From Streptomyces sp. MMG1533 (lineage in GTDB: Bacteria; Actinomycetota; Actinomycetes; Streptomycetales; Streptomycetaceae): a stretch of DNA of 59,890 nt. Positions 58,873-59,890 of this stretch are shown here, piece by piece; position 1 is the stretch's first letter; the number at the start of each line of letters is the position of its first letter. The notes beneath the pieces were generated by a model. That model ran no database searches. It was not told the origin of the DNA and was given only the letters and a program-made list of their open reading frames with translations. The position numbers and the translations under genes were made by a program. The stretch spans positions 1 through 59,890 of the forward strand of contig NZ_LGDG01000253.1 in NCBI RefSeq assembly GCF_001279775.1, in the 5' to 3' direction.

Positions 58873-58892
58873 GGCTCCGCGGTGTGCACGTG

Positions 58893-58925
58893 GAGAGGGC
58901 CACGACCGGGTGTCGTGGCCCTCTC
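58893..58925. terminator. Terminator hairpin for the lectin gene
   Basis: A perfect 14-bp stem (58893-58906 / 58912-58925) with loop CGGGT. A second, smaller hairpin GCCCCGC..GCGGGGC follows near 58933-58952. Both lie past the stop of the minus-strand lectin gene. Confidence 0.85.
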
Positions 58926-58996
58926 TCGGGGCCCCGCAGGAGAGCGGGGCCTGTTCCTGCCGGGTGAGCTGGAGACTCAGCGGGATTCGCTGCTGG

Positions 58997-59890
58997 TCAG
59001 TCCTTGCCGGTGAGCCTCCAGATCTGGTTCTTCTTGGTGGTCAGGGCGCTTGCCGCGTCGCATGTCCACTGGTGGACGAGGGCGCCGGCCGTGGTGGAGA
59101 TGTTGCTGACGTCGACGCACTTGCCGCTGTGCGCGGCGACGAGCTGGTAGTCGTGGCTGTTGCCGAGCGCGGTCACCGCGTTCAGCTTGAACCGCTGGTT
59201 CGTGCCGCCGTTGCAGGTCCACTGCTGGACCGCGGCACCATCGGCCGTCGACAGGTTGTTGACGTCCAGGCACTTGCCGCTGACGTGGTTGACGACGGTG
59301 TAGGTGTCGGCCGTGCCGGTGACGGGGTGGAAGTCGAAGCGCTGTTCCTGGCCGCTTCCGCAGGTGTTCTGCTGGTACTGGGTGCCGTTGGCGGTGGACT
59401 TGGCGGGGTCCTCGAGGCAGAGCGAGCTGTGCTGGGCGACGGCCGTGGAGGAGAAGCCGGCCGACGCGCCGATGTGCAGGTTCTGCGGGGCGAAGGAGAC
59501 TTCGTCGAGGTGGGGCGCGGAGCTGGAGCGCATGGGCTGTCCGATGTCGCTGCCGCCGCCGGAGTAGACCAGTCCGATTGTGGTGCCGTCGTAGTTGTAG
59601 AGCTGCGATGCGGTGAACTTGACGGTGTTGGCACCCTTGGTGAGGGTCACGGGGACGGTGTAGTCGTTGAACTGGTTCCAGTGCAGGGTGCTGGCGAAGT
59701 TGACGCGGGTTGAGGTGCCGCCGTTGACGCTGACGTCGGCGTGCTCGGCGTACAGGTCGGGGTTGTAGTGGTTGGAGGGCAGTTCCTCGGCGTTGGCGTA
59801 GCGCATGGTCATGGCGTAGGTGCCGGCCGTGGGCGCGTTGACGTTGAGGGTGAGGGAGTTGGCGGTTCCGTTGCCGATGCCGGTGACGAC
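58997..59890 (-). CDS. Secreted-type CBM35/CBM6-like and ricin B lectin protein, N-terminus beyond window edge
   Basis: The C-terminal roughly 297 residues of a larger gene that runs past the right end. First a carbohydrate-binding module of the CBM6/35 type (TGIGNGTANSLTLNVNAPTAGTYAMTMRYANAE, ...LHWNQFNDYTVPVTLTKGANTVKFTASQLYNYDGTTIGLVYSGGG). Then a ricin-type beta-trefoil with three repeats ending QRFDF, NQRFKLN and NQIWRL and disulphide-ready Cys pairs (SLCLED..NTCGSG). Such tails occur on secreted actinobacterial glycoside hydrolases; the catalytic domain would lie upstream, outside the window. Confidence 0.88.
   Translation of the reverse strand, partial: VVTGIGNGTANSLTLNVNAPTAGTYAMTMRYANAEELPSNHYNPDLYAEHADVSVNGGTSTRVNFASTLHWNQFNDYTVPVTLTKGANTVKFTASQLYNYDGTTIGLVYSGGGSDIGQPMRSSSAPHLDEVSFAPQNLHIGASAGFSSTAVAQHSSLCLEDPAKSTANGTQYQQNTCGSGQEQRFDFHPVTGTADTYTVVNHVSGKCLDVNNLSTADGAAVQQWTCNGGTNQRFKLNAVTALGNSHDYQLVAAHSGKCVDVSNISTTAGALVHQWTCDAASALTTKKNQIWRLTGKD

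Noticed and set aside
1..59890. tRNA or rRNA genes, insertion sequences, attachment sites or an origin
   Set aside because: No cloverleaf, conserved rRNA segment, transposase or terminal inverted repeat was recognised on reading. A dedicated search (tRNAscan-SE, ISfinder) was not possible.

Overview
The window is very GC-rich, with the codon use and dense mixed-strand gene layout of a Streptomyces or close relative. Actinobacterial markers include a fused CydDC, a mycothiol-type maleylpyruvate isomerase, an ECF41 sigma factor and a CbtAB cobalt transporter. The first and last genes run off the edges.

Region 1 (1-29.1 kb) looks like a hypoxia/dormancy island. It holds a phosphoketolase, seven intact tandem universal stress proteins (USP) plus one broken copy, a DoxX protein, cytochrome bd oxidase (cydA, cydB and fused cydDC), an oleate hydratase, a STAS protein, carbamate kinase, two PNPOx-fold proteins, a phosphoribosyltransferase-hydrolase fusion (Rv0571c-like), an Rv1733c-like membrane protein, an Acg-type nitroreductase and a USP-CtpF pair (Rv1996-Rv1997-like). 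Many of these families belong to the Mycobacterium tuberculosis DosR regulon. A recurrent palindrome of the form GGGnC..GnCCC lies about 60-140 bp upstream of many of the starts and is a candidate shared operator. The island also carries decayed genes: polyphosphate kinase 2, a GNAT/acyl-CoA synthetase, a nitroreductase and a USP.

Region 2 (29.4-42 kb) is a set of small modules. They are a membrane protein, a lipoprotein, a cobalamin-riboswitch-controlled cbtB-cbtA with a divergent degenerate phosphatase, a nitric-oxide module (hmp, nsrR, cupin) with two matching 23-bp sites, a VOC protein, an ECF41 sigma factor beside an oxidoreductase with an ECF41-like promoter, a P-loop kinase, and a NUDIX-dihydropteroate synthase paralogue pair.

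Region 3 (42-58.7 kb) is two back-to-back aromatic catabolic operons. The minus-strand operon (decarboxylase, flavin hydroxylase, MFS transporter, maleylacetate reductase, hydroxyquinol dioxygenase) fits gamma-resorcylate/resorcinol to hydroxyquinol to 3-oxoadipate, with a divergent IclR regulator. The plus-strand operon (salicylyl-CoA hydroxylase, CoA ligase, AMP ligase, gentisate dioxygenase, fumarylpyruvate hydrolase, maleylpyruvate isomerase, esterase) fits salicylate to gentisate to fumarate plus pyruvate, with a divergent PaaX-type regulator. The last open gene is a secreted-type lectin/CBM protein. No tRNA, rRNA, CRISPR array or insertion sequence was seen.
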